64,000 nt of DNA from Ornithodoros turicata (lineage: Eukaryota; Arthropoda; Arachnida; Ixodida; Argasidae), in contig NC_088201.1 in NCBI RefSeq assembly GCF_037126465.1, positions 197,478,403-197,542,402 of the forward strand, written 5' to 3'. Every line of letters starts with the position of its first letter. Within the stretch, counting starts at the first letter, position 1. This document shows positions 9,795 to 21,231 of this stretch, one piece after another. Under the pieces are notes generated by a model that was given only the letters and a program-made list of their open reading frames with translations, searched no databases and was not told the origin of the DNA. The position numbers were made by a program, and so were the translations under genes.

Positions 9795-12650
9795 CTAATA
9801 TCTTGGCCTGCAGCTGTCATATCGGGACGCGGTTTTTTGTGACGAATTCCCGTTTCTTCCCCCTTCGCCTGCATGCTCGTGGCTTCTGAGAAATCCTGAC
9901 AGTTGCCGATATATTTGGAAATTCAAGGCCCCCGCCGGTGCTTCCGACACCTCCAAAGTCCTGTAGCTCTCGCCCTGTTTTTCGGATCGAGACCAAAATT
10001 TAGGTCCGAACAGGTCTGGAATAGCTCTACGATCGCTCAAATCACACAAGCAGCTGATCTCTAGTGGTTTAGAAGTTGTACGAGGAGACGCGTTAGAAAC
10101 GCCGTTTTTTCGAACTTCGGGGCACTTTTTCGGAAATAAGCTCGCGTCGGACATGATGTATCTTTGAAGAGCATGCTGTTATCGACGCGGTGCACGTGGT
10201 AAAATTTACCACACTTTTCCAACTTTAGCGGTTCTCGAGTTACAGGTTTCCGCGTTTACTGGCGTCCCAGTACATGAAACCGACGGCTTTTTTCCCCCAA
10301 AATGTTCCCCTTGCTGCGACATGGCCGTGTTTCCCTTCGTTGTGACAGTCTCGATGTGCTCTTTCGAACAGCGTTGATCCCGTAGACACGCGACGTTCCG
10401 TTCTCGCGATATCGGCTTAAGAGTATGACGAGGCGACCAGTCTGGCTAGCACAACTCCGAAACGCTTCCCACTGTTCGGAGTCTCAACTAGCATAGCCGA
10501 CGTCCGATTCAGTCGAAATTTCGTGTGCATGTGCTCTATTCTCTGCTCTACAACTTTCTCATTCAAACCACCCGTCCATTTCCAGCGTGATTCTCGAAAT
10601 TCCTGACACCGACCACCATTTCCTGACTTTGTCCCCGATTTCAGGTTCCAAGCCCGCGGCGGATGCGAATTTCCTTTTAATGAATAAACGCACTCGACAT
10701 AGGCAACGCGTAGAAACTTGCGGCACCTTTCTATCCCTCTCTGTTCCCGAGTTAAGACACCGTGGCAACGGCGGCCCTCTTATACATGGGACCGGGGGCA
10801 TTTTTCTGGATATTGGGTTTTTGTTGGCGTAGAAAGGCGATTGAGGTCTCTTTTTGACGGGGAAAGCATCCTCTTTCCGATAGTATTAGTCGCGTCTTCG
10901 CGCGACTTTCCGTTCTCTTGCCATAGTGCGAGGAGCGCCTGAACAGCATGTATAATTCTTCCCTTCCACCGCCGCCACCAGGCGGGGCGGCGGGGCTCTG
11001 GCAGGCGCCCACAGCTCCCCATAGAGCCCATAGTTTGAGATAATTCAGGCAACACTGGACATACGACCAATGAAAATGCGTCGTGATGCCTAGCAGCCAA
11101 CCAATCAGCAACCTCTCAGTTTGGCTCGGCTTTCGGCCGGCCCTGGCTGGCTGCCATTGACTTCTACTGGTTTTCATACCTGGCGCCCGTTATTCCAAAA
11201 TAACTAAGACATTTTTGATAGGCGAAATACATATTTATTGATGCAACGTATAAACTCAAATGTTTGACTCATATATTCACCGTGCGTACAGGACGTTTCG
11301 TTCCTTGAATAGACAGTAACCAAACCAAGTTCGAACTTGCAAAGCACACATACAGTCTACTTCTGGGGGCGAGCGAAGTCCACGAGTGCGTGCGTTTCAC
11401 AGATGAGCATCGTTTTCTCATTTTGGCGATGCACCGTAGGTCACACAGTCACGGGAAATACTTTTGTCGTACGAACACTCTCTTCTTTGTCACTGTATTT
11501 GAAAATGCGACAGCGCTCGAAAGTGTTCCTCAGGCGTCAGCTCACCAAGCATTCCAGTTCCGACCCGGCAAGAATGTCCGAAGGTTGACACTTTATCGGA
11601 GATCAGTACATGTCCAGAGTCACTATAGCTCACGAACAAACCCGCGCGTACACTTCCTCTTTGGTCGTTGTGGTCAACCGACATCGGCGAGCCGCGGAGA
11701 CGCAGCGACCTTGCTTGGAGCTGCCCGCCTGGCCGACTGCCCAGACTGCCCGCGAAAAGTGAGCTGTCAGATATTTCGAAACTTTATCAACCAATCCCGG
11801 AGCGCGCATCCTCCTTTGGCCAATGGGCATCCGTCATGATGCCTGACGATGTAATACCACGTGACTGTGACGTGATTTTATTTTTCTACTGCCGCAAATG
11901 CGGGGAGCTGTGGAGGCCTGGCTCTGGCGTCCATTTCGCTTGCAAGTTCGTTGAGGTCGGACGCGTTTGTTCTCGCATCCGGATTTTCGCGTTTCGTTGT
12001 GGCTCTGGGCGCCTCTGGTGCACCGAACAGCTGTGGATGTGTTATTCTGCTCTACAGGTGATGCCGGGACGTCCTTTCTTGTGTGCGTGTTGGAAGATCC
12101 GTCCAGAAGCCCTTAGATTTGGTGAAGTAAAGGTTAGTTGCCTGCCAGTAGTGTCATGTTTCGTGCTTTTTGTTCAGTGTCCTTTCCAGCATGTGGTTTC
12201 CTCCTACTTTATGCTCTCAGTGTGAATATTACAGTTGTGATTCCTATTACCTTATCTCTATCTGTTAGCTCAGTGTCCCTATTGGTAAACCTCCAACGCT
12301 TATCAGGGTGACGATGTCACATGTGATGCTCCAGTGGCCCTTCTACTTACGACGAATTTGTGAATTTGAGATGCTTTTCACGGATCGATTTTCGTGAACA
12401 ACGCAGATGAACCAGCACACACACGACGTGGGAAAATGAACAGATACGTCACGGAAATGTTGAAAGACATCAAGTAAGTCGCGTCAAAGTGCCCGTTGCA
12501 GAGCTCTTCACTGATTTGTGTTTACTGTGAAACAGATGAGGCATACACCTGACCCATGCAAGTCCGTCATCTGCTCCACGGCAGTGCAAGCCTTTACAGC
12601 CGTGTCCTTGAATGTAAAAAATTGTGAATGGTATTAATAAATAAAGGGAA
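9795..12650. other. GC-rich, promoter-like interior of element A
   Basis: This interior differs from its flanks: higher GC and CpG, four CCAAT motifs (about 11066, 11101, 11793, 11820) and a CACGTGACTGTGACGTG cluster at 11858-11875 combining E-box and CRE-like words. Short open frames occur (for example 11668-12225 plus) without recognisable domains. It looks like a CpG-rich promoter region of a host gene captured by the element. No exon could be identified with confidence. Confidence 0.3.
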
Positions 12651-13004
12651 GTAGACGGTATGTTATTGTACTCCTCTCTTATTATTTTTGTTCATTGCAT
12701 GTGTATGCATGTATCGCCACAGCCAAATTTCATACCGTGTCCCCATACACGCAGTGTACAGATCATATAGGAGACGCAGGTCCTACAACTCCTATAATAC
12801 CTATATTGCTCCTATAAAACCTATAACTCCTGTGGTACCTACACCACTTATAGGTCCTATATCCAATAACATCATATGAGGATCTACATATAGGATTTTT
12901 CAGTAGGGCCGTCTGCGGGTAAAGTCATGGTCACGGTTTTCTGGGATAAGGCTGGCGTTGTTCGTGTTGGTTTTCTCCCCGGTTTGACTTGAACACCCCT
13001 CGTA

Positions 13005-13500
13005 TGTTTGTTACACGTGCCCGGGACACAAGAGCCATGTACTGTTAGCAATCCGAATAGATATTCCGTCGGCTTTTGTGCAGTCATCTAGTCATCGTTG
13101 GCTCTGTGGAATATGTTATTGGAAAAGCACGCCTATCTACAAAGACAGTTACCATTGTTGCAGAATATATACCTCCATAAATGCAGTAGATACTAAGCAA
13201 TTACGCACATTTATGTCATTGCTACCTCAACCCTCAATAATATGTGCTGATGTAAATGCACATTCCCTTCTACGGGAAAGCAGGAAAACGGACGCAAGAG
13301 GACGACAGCTAGAGAACCTGATTATGGGCCTTGATCTTACAGTTCTAAACGATGGCTCAACACCGTTTTTACGCGGCCAAACCTACAGCAGCTGCATTGA
13401 TGTCATACTGTGCACAACTGATATTGCACTGCACCTTGCATGAGCTGTGGATCTTGATACAAGAGGAAGTGGCCACATTACCATCTATATTATTGAAGAA
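13005..13500 (+). pseudogene. LINE ORF2 endonuclease, 3' piece
   Basis: After the mariner the frame recovers endonuclease motifs: VEYVIGKARL-like sequence, TIVAEYIPP, ADVNAHSLL (catalytic Asp/Asn/His region), ENLIMGLDLTVLNDG and SCIDVIL. Stops and shifts occur at the start and near 13443, where a TGA replaces what should be a coding position before the final SDH-like motif. Confidence 0.65.
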
Positions 13501-13689
13501 AGCTGCATGCAACAAAAACCCAGAAGGTCCCTTACAGTCTACAACTGACATGATTTCCAGCATGAAAACACGGCATCCCTCTCTGGCTATATATATCTAA
13601 GAGACATTGCAGCAAAAATACAAGAAGACCTCCAGGAAGCAACCAAGACAGTTAGACTACCTAGTGCATATACAGATATTGATGCTAAT

Positions 13690-14790
13690 TTCCAGCAACT
13701 GAGGGCTCAGCGACTCAGCAGAAGGACTGAGGGCTTAGCAGAAGGGCTGAACGACTATTCAGACGCTCAGGGGACCTAAGGCATCGGAAGGAGGACACTG
13801 CACTCAAAGAAAAAAACAAGAAACATCTCAAACGATTAACCATAAAAAAATGGACCGAGACTTGTGCCTCATTTGATCCATCAAGAAGTAGCACCAAGAC
13901 GCGGCGCATAATAAAGAGCTTGAAATCACTTCCCAAGCAAAACATCCCTTTCCGTGCCATTGCTCTGAAAACTGGGACCTCAGAAAAAATGATTGCTGAA
14001 GAATTCCTTACGACAATAACAAGACCATCTGAGGCCTCCTCAAGCCCCATGCATATACAGGGTGGGTGCAGATAAGGTAGCTATGCACGTATGACGTTCC
14101 CTGCTTATCCCATGAACTTCTGGTGGCGTGGGATGATGCATTTATCGGATGAAGACGAACAAAGAAATCTTCGTAACCAAACTCTACGTAACAAAAAGTT
14201 GCCCAAGCAAACGTTGTTCTCCGTGCATCCCGATTTTCCTATGCAGAAGTCAATATCGCGGTCGCGGGACCGTGGCGTCTAGCTACCGCTAGGCATACCA
14301 GATCTCGTTTTGTTTCTCTGTGTGCGGCACCCCCCAGCGGTAGTGCGACGCAACTGTGCTACACTGCTATGGCCCATTGGAAATACACAGAGCGAAGCTA
14401 GCGTTGCTAACGATATTATTGGCCAAAGTTTGGTTTCCACGATTTTTTCTCGATGTGCAGCGCACAAACGCACCGTGGTGCGCCGCCGGAAGTTCATACG
14501 GTATGTAGGAAACGCGCTATGTACGAAAATGCGGGACTAATTTATCTGCACCCACCCTGTACAATCAGCCCCAACTGCCTACGTAAATGTACTCCTGTCC
14601 AAACATAAAGGAACATCAGAAATGGATTCAAAATTTACCATGGGTGAACTACAGCGAGCACTTGCAAAAGCATCAAGAAAGAAAACAGCCCCAAGACATG
14701 ATAAAATTACGTATAAATCGCTTGAAAACCACGGGCCAACCGCCACCAATACTGCAATACTGATTGATAATTGTTTCCTTGCTGTTTGAT
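13690..14790 (+). pseudogene. LINE ORF2 linker and early reverse transcriptase region
   Basis: The frame reads LKRLTIKKWTETCASFDPS, then TRRIIKSLKSL and KMIAEEFLTTI, is interrupted by the MITE, and resumes with STAYVN-like sequence, KFTMGELQRALAK and KKTAPRHDKITYKSL. The last is the (T/S)APG.D.I.Y..L opening of LINE reverse transcriptases. The copy ends near 14790, before the FADD catalytic motif. Confidence 0.6.
14058..14559. mobile_element. 502-bp MITE with TA target site
   Basis: It begins CAGGGTGGGTGCAGATAA and ends with the exact inverse TTATCTGCACCCACCCTG, flanked by TA at 14056-14057 and 14560-14561. Removing the element with one TA restores the LINE reading frame across the junction (codons for HIQSAPT). 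The ends and target fit a Tc1/mariner-group non-autonomous element. There is no coding capacity of note. Confidence 0.9.
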
Positions 14791-14799
14791 ACACCATTC

Positions 14800-15460
14800 C
14801 CCTGTCACGTCTGTTTTGCCTTCTTCACCTTATCATGGAGATAAGGAGCGAGTTTGGGGCGTAAAAGACGTGCCATCGAGTTATAAATGGAAGTGTTTCA
14901 GGCTGGCAGGGGCTATTTGTTTCTGGCTCCAGGCCTGCCACGGCACGTAGCGCCGCTTTTCACATTTTTATCGGCTGCTTCTACCCTGATGTAAGTAGGT
15001 AGTGTTGTTTGCATGTGTAGCTACTTTGCCGACGTGCTGTACGGGATGCTGGGACACCATAGCTAGGACGAGGCACCCACGATAGGAGCTTCCTATGTCG
15101 TAGAGCCGTAGCGCGAACCAAGCGCTGCCCGTGCTGCACCGCAGCTATGCAGGAGTCGTTGCAATATCTAGCATCTCGTGATGTACCAGCGTGCAGCACT
15201 GAGAATACCGTGGTGCTGAAGTTGCGCGAAACATGGTAGGCTGAATATCTGAAAAGCTTTGCATGGTAGGATGAACTGCTGAAAAGTTATCTTAATCGTT
15301 GTGGTATACAGCGTGTTGAAGGAGTGCGTGTCATTATCGGAGATTTCATCAGGTACACACCATTAAATTGTGACACCCGCTATGGCGATACCACTTTGTA
15401 CCTAGCTTCCTTCATTAAGTTACTTTTTCCCACAAAAATGTAATATTTGATTTGTGTATT
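14800..15460. other. Unassigned sequence before the P-element exon
   Basis: No domain or RNA gene is seen. The start of the P element, including its 5' terminal repeat and first THAP exon with the leading Cys pair, should lie here or slightly to the left, but I could not locate it. Confidence 0.4.
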
Positions 15461-15467
15461 TCAACAG

Positions 15468-15705
15468 GGTGCCTCAACAGAACACAGGCAGGCACATAAG
15501 GTGGGTACATTGTCTGGAAAGTGTTCAAGGGCATCCGCATTCCTATCGTCCACTCCACCGGGTGTGCTCGCTGCACTTTGAGCCAGGCTGCTTTTATACT
15601 GAGCACACTCAAAGACAAAGACTCAAGCCTGATGCATGCCCTATAGTTCCTGCTCAAGATGCAGAAGTAACAAAAACACATAGTCAAAGTTTTAAGAGAG
15701 TCTGA
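15468..15705 (+). pseudogene. P-element THAP-domain exon
   Basis: After the acceptor TATTTCAACAG the frame encodes the second half of a THAP zinc finger: RVCSLHFEPGCF followed by LKPDACPIVP, which match the C...H and AVPT-like signature. The expected N-terminal C-x(2-4)-C half is not seen. It is the upstream DNA-binding part of the P-element transposase whose catalytic region lies beyond the Polinton at 29.4-30.4 kb. Confidence 0.6.
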
Positions 15706-16076
15706 CAATGTTTGCAAAATGCAGAACCAAGAACAGCAGGAGCAGGGGGACCAACACGTTGTCACGCTTTTGTCACTTCACACGGAAAGCAACTAGCTTT
15801 GACTCCCCTCAAGTAGTCCCAGAACGCCACATACAGGCAAGTTTTCTTCCTGCACACATCAGGAAAGATAAAGCGGTACCATAACCCCCAGTTGCCTCAT
15901 GACTAGAGCATGAATGCGTTGCAGCGCAGGAACTAATTACAGGTTTTTACTTTTCATTACCATAGGACGTAGAAGTGGAAGAGCACCACAGTACTCCCAG
16001 AACGTCTGCACAGCCTATGACGAGCTCCACACCAGAGGTTATGGGACATAGTGTTGTGTTCAAGTCGATCACCACA

Positions 16077-16080
<4 letters not shown>

Positions 16081-16120
<40 letters not shown>
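16081..16120. repeat. (TA)n microsatellite
   Basis: Twenty uninterrupted TA dinucleotides. Confidence 0.97.
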
Positions 16121-16123
<3 letters not shown>

Positions 16124-16271
16124 ATGTTAGTCAATCTGCAGTTCTCTTTTCCTCTTACCGTTCTTGTCCTCTCATACACAAACATTAACTGGTGTCAATT
16201 TGAAGGATAAAGAAGTAAAAATGTGAATTATATCTTGCATGGTGAATACAGCTCGAGGACATGGCAACCCC

Positions 16272-16611
16272 AGTAGTAAAGATAGGTTGAGAGCCGTCGA
16301 GTTAGAGACATGGACCCCTGAGCCCTGCGCGTATTTTTCCCTGCGCGGCGCGTCCCTGCGCGTTTTTTTTCACCGCGCGGCGCGCGTGCGGAGGCTTGTC
16401 CGCGCGATTATAACATGCAAAAAAGGGCCATACACAAAAAGTACGAGTGAAAAAATATATTTATTGATGCCAATCAAGTTGCCAATTGTAATGTCAATCA
16501 AGTTGCCAATTGTAAAGCCAATGGTGCTGGGAATTCTGCCAATTGTGATGCCAATCAGGTGAAGGAGAAAAACCCAGCCGAAAAACCTTCACCACCTGCA
16601 ATAGAAGAAAC
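16272..16611. repeat. Polinton left terminal inverted repeat
   Basis: About 340 bp, matching the inverse of 28867-29230 with scattered small indels. It contains a GC-rich block of alternating CGCGCGG words near the end and inner iterations of GCCAATCAAGTTGCCAATTG. The minus strand carries AATAAA at 16460-16465, a plausible poly(A) signal for the polymerase transcript. Confidence 0.93.
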
Positions 16612-16636
16612 ACGAGACACATAATAAAGAATATAC

Positions 16637-19600
16637 TTACTCATTACCAATTTCACAGCTTCCATATGGATATGATTCAATAGCATTAAAGAGGTATATC
16701 TTATCATCATAGGGCATAACTGCAAGCTTGGTTGTTTCCACTGTATACATGCATTGCCGCTTACTACATATGGTCCTTTGGGGATGACTTACCTTCACAC
16801 TATTAAACAAAACATCTTTATATACATCGTGATGCAATTCCCTACGAGCAATACTTTTCTTAACACCTTTTGCTCTAGCAATTTGACTATCGTCACTCAA
16901 TCGGATAGAATACATTTTTGCTTTCAGAGCAACCACCTCTTCAATTATTCTACCTCCAGTCTCATCCTTGAAGCGGAACAGTGCTCCTTTATTTTTATTG
17001 CTATAGAGTGGATGATCAGTGGGATAGGATGAAAGATCGAGGTGATCATCTGCAATCTTTTTGATTTCTTCTTCATACTCTGACGTATGAAACACACCAA
17101 TGATAGAATCGGTATCCGAATACGTGATGGGACAATTCAGTTTTTCCAAGAGAGTGCAATAGACAAAATCATACATTACCAACTTACTATAATCTAAAAT
17201 ATAAAAACCAATCTGTAATGGAAAGCTACACTTTACCTTCCTTTTCTTCATCTCATACAACACACAATTCTCTGACAAAATTTCAAATCGAATGCAGTCG
17301 TTTGAGGAGCTATATCTTTGGGCCTCTTCTTTGCTGAATGCTATCTTAATTGATCTAAATCGCCTCGGGGAAAGGAGCGTCCTGCCATAAAGGGCATTAC
17401 AACTTCACTTCAGTATCTTCTTCTCAAAGTCCGTTTGAGCTGCAATGCGTCGCTTAATGTTCATTTCAATGTACGGACCAAAGACCATACCCTGACGAAA
17501 TTTCAACACTCTATGAATTTTGCTCACCCGCATGCCTAACCTACAATATAGACTCAGCAAACGATAATGTACAACATACTCTATTTTATCATTACAAGTG
17601 AGAAGTAACTTACCCTGTGCCGCAGGTTTGTAATTCAATTGGTCTTTTAGAGCCAATTGATACTCAGACAACCAACTCTCGTCAACCTTTTGCTTCATTG
17701 GAGCTAGTGGGAAATACCTGGTCTTCTGGTGTAGCTCCGGTGGGTAGACGAGGTCGCACACGTAAATGTAGCCATACTCTGCATCCTGAGGATGGTTAAT
17801 GATGTCCAAACTCGAAAATTCGGATTCGGGCACCCATTCGAATCTTCCAATAGGCAATGGCAATGTTTGGCAACTGGCATACAGACTGTTTGCATCCCAA
17901 TAGGAGATGTAACTTTGCAGTTTCTCCGGGTCAAAGTTTGTACAATATTTGTTATTGGCAGCAGCATACCTCAATCCTTGTTGGCAAATACCTCCTCTAA
18001 TAGAAGACTCGATGGTTCGATACATATCTTCATCTGTAAGCAGCTCGATCTCGGCCTTTGTATACTTGAGAGCAGCCTGCGAACTGAATCCAGTTAGACT
18101 GACAAAGTGCAGCACTTCCAAGCCATATGTCTTCATAGAAAGCTGTCTAAAATGCTGCATAACATCTAACAGGAGCAAGACATCACATTCCAAATAGATC
18201 AAAGTATAATCTTTTAGCGATTTGCAATCAAAATGATCATATGTTTCCCGAGCAAAAGCATAGTCATCGTCGCTAAAATGTGTTCCATTCAAATCATCAT
18301 AAAAACCATCCTTTGCTGGCAGGCATTCTTCATTGTAGACTTCAAAGCTTTTGACCCAGGAATAAGGGTACACACCTTTCCTAGTTAATCGTGCAAAGTC
18401 ATTACCATACACTTGCTGTAGACACTTAAATGCATCAATTCCTTCCGACACCTTCAAACTATCAACCAAGCAAGAAAGAGAACTATTTAAAAATTGTGTG
18501 GTGTCCCTGAATAAGAGATTTCCATATTCAAAATTACGAATCTTCTCCGAACTCGTCGCGATGAGTTTGGGCGGGGATTTCCACTTCAAAGCATGGAAAC
18601 AATGCAACAAGGAGCTGATGTCGTACTGAAGGTTGTGGATGAGCACATGAATTTTGCCATGATTGCTGCAACTGATGTTACATTCGTTACAAATTGTAGC
18701 CAAAAAGTTGCTGACACTGCTTTCACGACTGTGATCGTGATGACGCACCTTTTTCCTACGAACACTAAATAACACACCACAATACTCGCAGTGCATTGCA
18801 GCCATATGTTTACGAGTCTCTTCGTCTGTGAGTTTAATGGGAGCAGGGCAACGACTGATATCGACCACCTTGTTATGAAAACGCAACAGGCAGTCGACGC
18901 ACCTGGAAGCGGCATCGGGGCCTAAATATTTTTCATTTCCGAGTATTTTCGAATCATAGGTTCTGATTAGAATGCAACAGAAGGAACTCCTAACATGCTT
19001 CTGCACAGCACTTTTCACATTCGTATTAGGATCGAGGGGAGACTCTGTATCGAGTCCGATAATATATGGAAATGCAAACATGTGACCAAACTTGTCAAAT
19101 TTTAGAACATTCTTACCTGGCTCAGGGAACTCCAACAAAAGCTCCTCAAAATTCCTGCACACTCTCCTATGTGACACTAGGTTTTCCTGTGTTGTAAATC
19201 CCCTCGTACACTTTTCACAAAAAACATTTCTTTGCGTCCAAACAAGGTATTGAAATTCTTTATCCCAAAAAAGTGATTATCAAATTCTAATAATTGAACT
19301 TTATCGTTAAATGTGAGACGTGGAACACGAGAAGTGTGGATACTCCCATCCTGATACGAGTACACATACACTTCAATTTGATTCCGTTCTTCAAATTCTG
19401 CAATCTCCGAATACGATACCGGACCGTTGGGCCACCATTTGACTCTAGCCGCGGGATTCGAATCGAGATCAAGGAGATATTTGCGATATGTTTTCCAATC
19501 ATTTGTACGCGTTTTTTGAGGATGCAATAGCGCTAAAGTATTGTATTTGAAACACTCATTGTCTGGGCATTTTACATTTGTGAATGTTCTATTTCTTTTT

Positions 19601-20334
19601 TTCAATTCGGCAGGAATTACAGTGTCACAGCCAATCCTCTTTTTTTCAATCATGCTTATGTTCAATTCGATTTCGGATACGTCTCGCGAGACATAACCAC
19701 TACCTTCACCCTGATAATTTTCAAGGTTGCGCGCTAACTCGCTAATCATTTCATTTAGCGCAACCATTATATCCGCGAGACTATGAATTTCACGTGACAT
19801 GGCACTTAGAAAAGCAAAGTGACTGCTCATCGAATCGCCAACTTGCTTCACCATCAATACTTTCACGCGCATATAAAATTTAAAAGGTATGGGGTGCTGT
19901 TGTAATATAGAAACTATATCGTGCTGGTAATGTACCAGGTATTCGAATGGATCCTCGACAAAGTCATCATACGGTGACGCCAACAGGACGTAACGTCCAA
20001 GGTACCCTTCAAAGGCCGCAGCGGATTCAAAGAATGGAAAATATGGTACGCTAACACCAGGATGAGCCACCGAAACGTGTTCCGCGAGATTGTTCACAAC
20101 AGGCTCTGGATTTTGCACTGCATCTGCCAGTGTATTATCATCAAAAACTCCATCCATCAAAACACGATCAAATTCTAAACCCCACTCTTCGTCAAACAAA
20201 GCAGGATCTAAATTTGGAACGTTAGCTTCATCCTCCATACGACGAATTACCTCCTCAACGCAATCGTACCCACAGATTCCACAGCGAGGCACTAGAATGG
20301 ATATTCCATAAATTAAAATAGGAATAATACGCAA
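16637..20334 (-). pseudogene. Polinton protein-primed DNA polymerase B, broken
   Basis: Replicative polymerase of the element. Three open pieces share one gene. The first (20334-19177) has an N-terminal conserved region ending in WWPNGPVSYSEIAEFE and LLEFDNHFFGIKN. The second (19177-17405) has exonuclease motifs GLDTES, HNLQYD and YLECDVLLLLD, an HNH/VII-like RHHDHS...CNEC module, and palm motif A in YWDANSLYAS. The third (17278-16637) has motif C, YSDTDSI. A frameshift falls in a run of six A (19219-19224), across a CEKC...H zinc finger. A TGA at 17405-17407 lies in an otherwise continuous frame. The total of about 1,230 codons fits intact Polinton polymerases. The first codons may be intronic: GTAAGT at 20342-20347 and TTCTAG ending at 20292 bound a 56 bp candidate intron. 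Confidence 0.9.
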
Positions 20335-20343
20335 GAAGCAGAC

Positions 20344-20532
20344 TTACTCATCAAAGATTTCGACAGCAGCACAAATGAAACAACCAGGGCAGTAGAATTT
20401 GGTGGGAAAAACAAAGCCATCGGTCAATATTTTATAGTAAGTGTGGGCGGACTCGAAAATTGTGTATAGACAATCGATAACCAATGGCATACCACAGATA
20501 ACCAATAGGCATCCTTTCCATCGCATTCTCTC
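20344..20532 (-). other. Possible upstream coding exon of the polymerase gene
   Basis: A minus-strand frame ends in FYCPGCFICAAVEIFDE right at a GTAAGT donor. The following 56 bp has an acceptor (CATTCTAG) leading to the Cys-rich RCGICGYD of the polymerase frame, which would make a plausible N-terminal zinc ribbon. The frames do not join exactly, so either an indel has occurred or the exon is not real. Confidence 0.25.
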
Positions 20533-20543
20533 TATTGTCAACA

Positions 20544-20838
20544 ATGGAAACAGACGTGTGCTATTCACTCTCCGCGGAGGACTGTGAGTTTACGGCTTTC
20601 TTATCTTATTCCACTTACTCTAAGGAGACTTTTTGTTTTAGATTACGAGTGCCTCCTGACAGGCGATTTGCCTATTGTTCAAACATTGAAGACACCACCC
20701 AGACGCGTCTTTATACAAAATGGTGACCATCTGAGAAGATGTCGCTGCGATGGATTGATTTCAACAAAATCATCAGACTGGTTAGATCGTAATATCAGAC
20801 CATATCTTGGGTGCCACCCAAACTCGGAATCAGCATGA
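20544..20838 (+). CDS. Spliced small Polinton gene, unknown function
   Basis: Exon 1 (20544-20583) starts METDVCYSLSAED and ends at a GTGAGT donor. After a 58 bp intron with the strong acceptor TTTTTGTTTTAG, exon 2 (20642-20838) continues in frame (YECLLTGDLPIVQTLK, later SSDWLDRNIRPYLGC) to TGA, giving about 78 residues. Without splicing neither frame is sensible. It is transcribed opposite to the virus-like genes from the gap upstream of the polymerase start. Its TGA overlaps the ATG of the next frame as ATGA. I do not recognise the protein; it is rich in Cys and charged residues. Confidence 0.5.
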
Positions 20839-21221
20839 ACTCGGCTGAGAGATTTCAATTGACTATACAGTGGATGATGTACAAGGACCTTTTGAAATTA
20901 AACTCATACTTGAACTGCAACGGACCTGAAAGTGACTTCAAACTCATCTTGCGAAGTTTACCATATGAACTCAGAACAAGGCGTGGACAACTAACGAAGA
21001 GATTGCAAAAGTTTGTCGCTGTGAAATGTGACTTGTTAAGACGCTATCGCGATGGTGAACAGATTTCACCGGCCCTTATAAATGCCGGTTTGAGAAGACC
21101 AATCCTTCGGAATTATTACATTCAACATTCGCACTACATCGTCCAGCGAAAGGAAGACAGCTCTCGCAAGATAGTTAGTCTAGAGGATTATCTTCAAAGA
21201 GCTTGTACATTGAACAAATAA
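20835..21221 (+). CDS. Polinton plus-strand gene, unknown function
   Basis: The frame from the ATG overlapping the previous stop (ATGA) encodes 128 residues beginning MNSAERFQLTIQWMMYKD. It is mostly helical in composition and basic (RTRRGQLTKRLQKF, LLRRYRDGEQ). The stop lies inside AAATAAAAA, so the poly(A) signal overlaps the end of the gene, and the protease gene converges 10 bp away. No family was recognised. A link to the upstream exon by splicing or reinitiation is possible. Confidence 0.5.
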   Translation: MNSAERFQLTIQWMMYKDLLKLNSYLNCNGPESDFKLILRSLPYELRTRRGQLTKRLQKFVAVKCDLLRRYRDGEQISPALINAGLRRPILRNYYIQHSHYIVQRKEDSSRKIVSLEDYLQRACTLNK

Positions 21222-21231
21222 AAACAATTTT

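Larger units (their letters stand above)
9099..12908. mobile_element. CCC...GGG element A (3.8 kb) nested in mariner
   Basis: The ends are inverted: CCCTACTGAAAAAACC at 9099 and the inverse of CCCTACTGAAAAATCC ending at 12908. Beside each end is an array of short repeats built from words such as TATAGGTCCT and ACTCCTATA (9125-9440 and 12755-12890). Precise removal nearly restores the mariner reading frame, with a CC pair on each side as probable 2-bp target duplication in a C-run. No transposase is seen inside; the middle is GC-rich and promoter-like. Elements B (30.4 kb) and C (49.3 kb) share this design. Confidence 0.65.
8363..13002 (+). mobile_element. mariner element, split by a nested 3.8 kb insertion
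   Basis: Terminal inverted repeats are near-perfect: CGAGGGGTGTTCAAGTCAAA at 8363 and its inverse ending at 13002, each flanked by the TA target site (8361-8362 and 13003-13004). Between them lies a mariner transposase relic, split at about 9098 by a CCC...GGG element that ends at 12908. Without that insertion the mariner is only about 830 bp, because it also has an internal 3' deletion. It is inserted in the endonuclease region of the LINE. Confidence 0.85.
7664..14790 (+). mobile_element. LINE (I/Jockey-like layout), fragmented by nested insertions
   Basis: Plus-strand pieces of one non-LTR retrotransposon run in order: an ORF1 zinc knuckle and C-terminus (7.66-8.16 kb), the start of an AP-endonuclease domain (8.23-8.36), the rest of the endonuclease (13.0-13.5) and the linker/early reverse transcriptase region (13.7-14.8). 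A mariner (8363-13002) interrupts the endonuclease and a MITE (14058-14559) interrupts the linker. The catalytic reverse transcriptase motifs and the 3' end are absent. The copy is dead and old relative to its insertions. Confidence 0.65.
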
